Made by a program: the position numbers and the translations under genes. Below, piece by piece: positions 62,397 to 64,000 of a stretch of DNA of 64,000 nt; positions within the stretch are counted from its first letter, which is position 1; the number at the start of each line of letters is the position of its first letter. The DNA lies in NCBI RefSeq assembly GCF_040807025.1, contig NC_090942.1, positions 63,444,911 to 63,508,910 of the forward strand, given 5' to 3'. This stretch comes from Struthio camelus (lineage: Eukaryota > Chordata > Aves > Struthioniformes > Struthionidae). The notes below the pieces were generated by a model, which ran no database searches, was not told the DNA's origin, and was given only the letters and a program-made list of their open reading frames with translations.

Positions 62397-64000
62397 TTCT
62401 CTTTTTTTCTATCCACAAAACAAGGCAGGACTGCTGGGTGGGTGGGGTAAAGGGATGACATGTGACCACACAATTCAAGACTTTTTTTAATGCAGGGTTC
62501 TCAAGGGATTGAAATAAGTGTTTAACTTTACAGACTTATGTTCTGTTAGCCTTCTTTTAATTAATCATTCCCAAATATTTTGGACTAGTTGATCACCGTC
62601 ACCCATTGGCCGCTTTTGGCCATCAGTGACTCTTATCATCCATTTTTACCTGGAAAGACCTACAGAAATAACCTAAATGATATGTTTGTTTGATTCATTC
62701 TTATGAACAGCTCCAGACTATAACTTGGGAAGTCATAAGTTAACAAATTACACTTCTGTAGCTTTTGACAGCAGAGAGGACAGCATACACCAAAAATTTA
62801 CTAAGTTTCCCTATTCCCTCATAGGCATTCCCATGCCATCCTCCTTTCACTGGCTTTCTGCAACCTCCTTCAGCCTGAGGGGCCTCTGTTCCATCTCCCT
62901 TCCGCCCTGCCAGGATGACTGTTTAGAAAGTCTGTTTAAGAACAATTATCCAAGAACAACGCTCTGAAACAAGACACTTCTTACCTTCCAAATTCTATCA
63001 CTTTTAAGTATCCTTGTCTTTCAGTGGTGTTAAATGTAAAAGACTAGGACATTTAAGCTTTGATGAGAACTGACAGAAGGAATGGCTAACTAGCCTCAGC
63101 ATGAACCAGCACTAAAAGAGTAGACAGTTCAGGTGGGATTAATCTCACCTGTCTTCCAGCCAGAGAAAAATAGATGTCTACGTTAAGATAAAAATCACAT
63201 GCTAGAATGCCTTGTTAGAACCAATGGTTCTAACAGGAGTTTAAAAAACTAGTTCAATGTAAAACTCTACCTAATATTAGGCATTTTAAGTCCTAAGTCA
63301 TCTTCTATCACTGATTGCTCCTATTAAATAAAGAAACAAAAAACCTCAGAGCTCATGCTTCCTGAGCTCTTCCACCTTATACCATTTGTGTCCCAGTCCC
63401 GTTCATTTCCCATTCCATTTCCCTTACCAATCTAGTCAGTTTCTTACATTAAGGGCAACTGATTTATATAAGAGATTAATTGCTTGCCTTGTCGATCTTG
63501 CTCTTACTGAGATTATCACATAAGCAAGGTCTTCTGTCTACCTAGAATCTAACTGACATCATCAAGAACTCTTCTTACAGAATTGGAGTCTAAGTGTGCA
63601 ATGACAATATGATGCAGAAGCACTTTACTTATTTTCTGGAAATAAATCTTTTGTGAAAAAGGACTGAAGTAGTATATAGGAAAAGAGCTGAGGATGTGGA
63701 CAATATTCAAAACCTGATAAAAAGCAGAACAGACTCCTGAAGCCTATTCCAAGAACAGGAAAGAATACATCAAAATTCTATTATACTAGGGTCAGCATTT
63801 TTATTTTTTCATTCCAATTTCTCCAACAGAGGGAAAAAAAAATACATGACATAGTTAGGTAAGCTATGTGGTGGGAAAAAAATGTCTTAAAACAGATTAT
63901 AAACCTCAAGTCAACACATTAGCTACATCTGTCACAGGTGAAAAAAACACAGCTTTTTTTTCATTATAAATTTAGTAAGCAGTTTATTTTAGACCCTGTT

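Larger units (their letters stand above)
56379..64000. other. Probable PARPBP intron to the right edge
   Basis: The preceding PARPBP exon (the part ending just before IAGG) was searched for on the - strand and not found, so it probably lies past 64000. Apart from the exon-like segment at 57750-57923 and small repeats, nothing is recognised. Confidence 0.55.

Noticed and set aside
56379..64000. Upstream PARPBP exons (helicase-like half)
   Set aside because: The - strand was read for the expected segments and none was found. They probably lie beyond the window.

Overview
This is vertebrate nuclear DNA, almost certainly from a bird. It is AT-rich, its genes are split by introns with GT...AG borders, and its interspersed repeats are CR1 LINEs. 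One CR1 ends in the typical short ATTCTGTG tandem. Two host genes can be read with confidence from exon-by-exon protein similarity. PMCH (pro-melanin-concentrating hormone) is complete on the + strand in three coding exons (33958-35250). PARPBP (PARI, a PCNA-associated recombination inhibitor) lies on the - strand; its last five coding exons run from 56378 down to the stop at 35617. The adjacency and tail-to-tail orientation match the human 12q23.2 block IGF1-PMCH-PARPBP-NUP37, so the left third is probably the IGF1-PMCH intergenic region and the 5' half of PARPBP should lie beyond the right edge.

Layout. 1-33.85 kb: intergenic, AT-rich, no host exon recognised. It holds a short + strand CR1 tail (about 10564-10921), a dead - strand CR1 (about 21925-23805), a decayed coding-like fragment on the - strand (about 25880-26440) and an old + strand LINE remnant (about 28490-28840). 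33.86-35.46 kb: PMCH with TATA box, three coding exons and an AATAAA signal. 35.6-56.4 kb: PARPBP exons on the - strand. The 12.9-kb intron between exons 36573-36708 and 49563-49644 carries a 2.5-kb CR1 (46690-49232) lying antisense to PARPBP. Inside its reverse transcriptase sits a perfect 21-copy, 15-bp minisatellite. 56.4-64 kb: further PARPBP intron, with an exon-like - strand reading frame near 57.75-57.92 kb and an AATAAA signal on the same strand at 57.0 kb.

The two stop codons are only 366 bp apart, so the 3' UTRs may overlap as natural antisense transcripts. The mammalian counterpart of that antisense transcript was described as AROM. The most unusual item is the minisatellite: 21 identical units that appear to have grown in frame from the CR1's own reverse transcriptase codons. 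No previously undescribed gene system was proven. Several unexplained coding-like segments are listed as leads. Most other open frames look like chance frames in AT-rich DNA or shadows of the CR1 copies.
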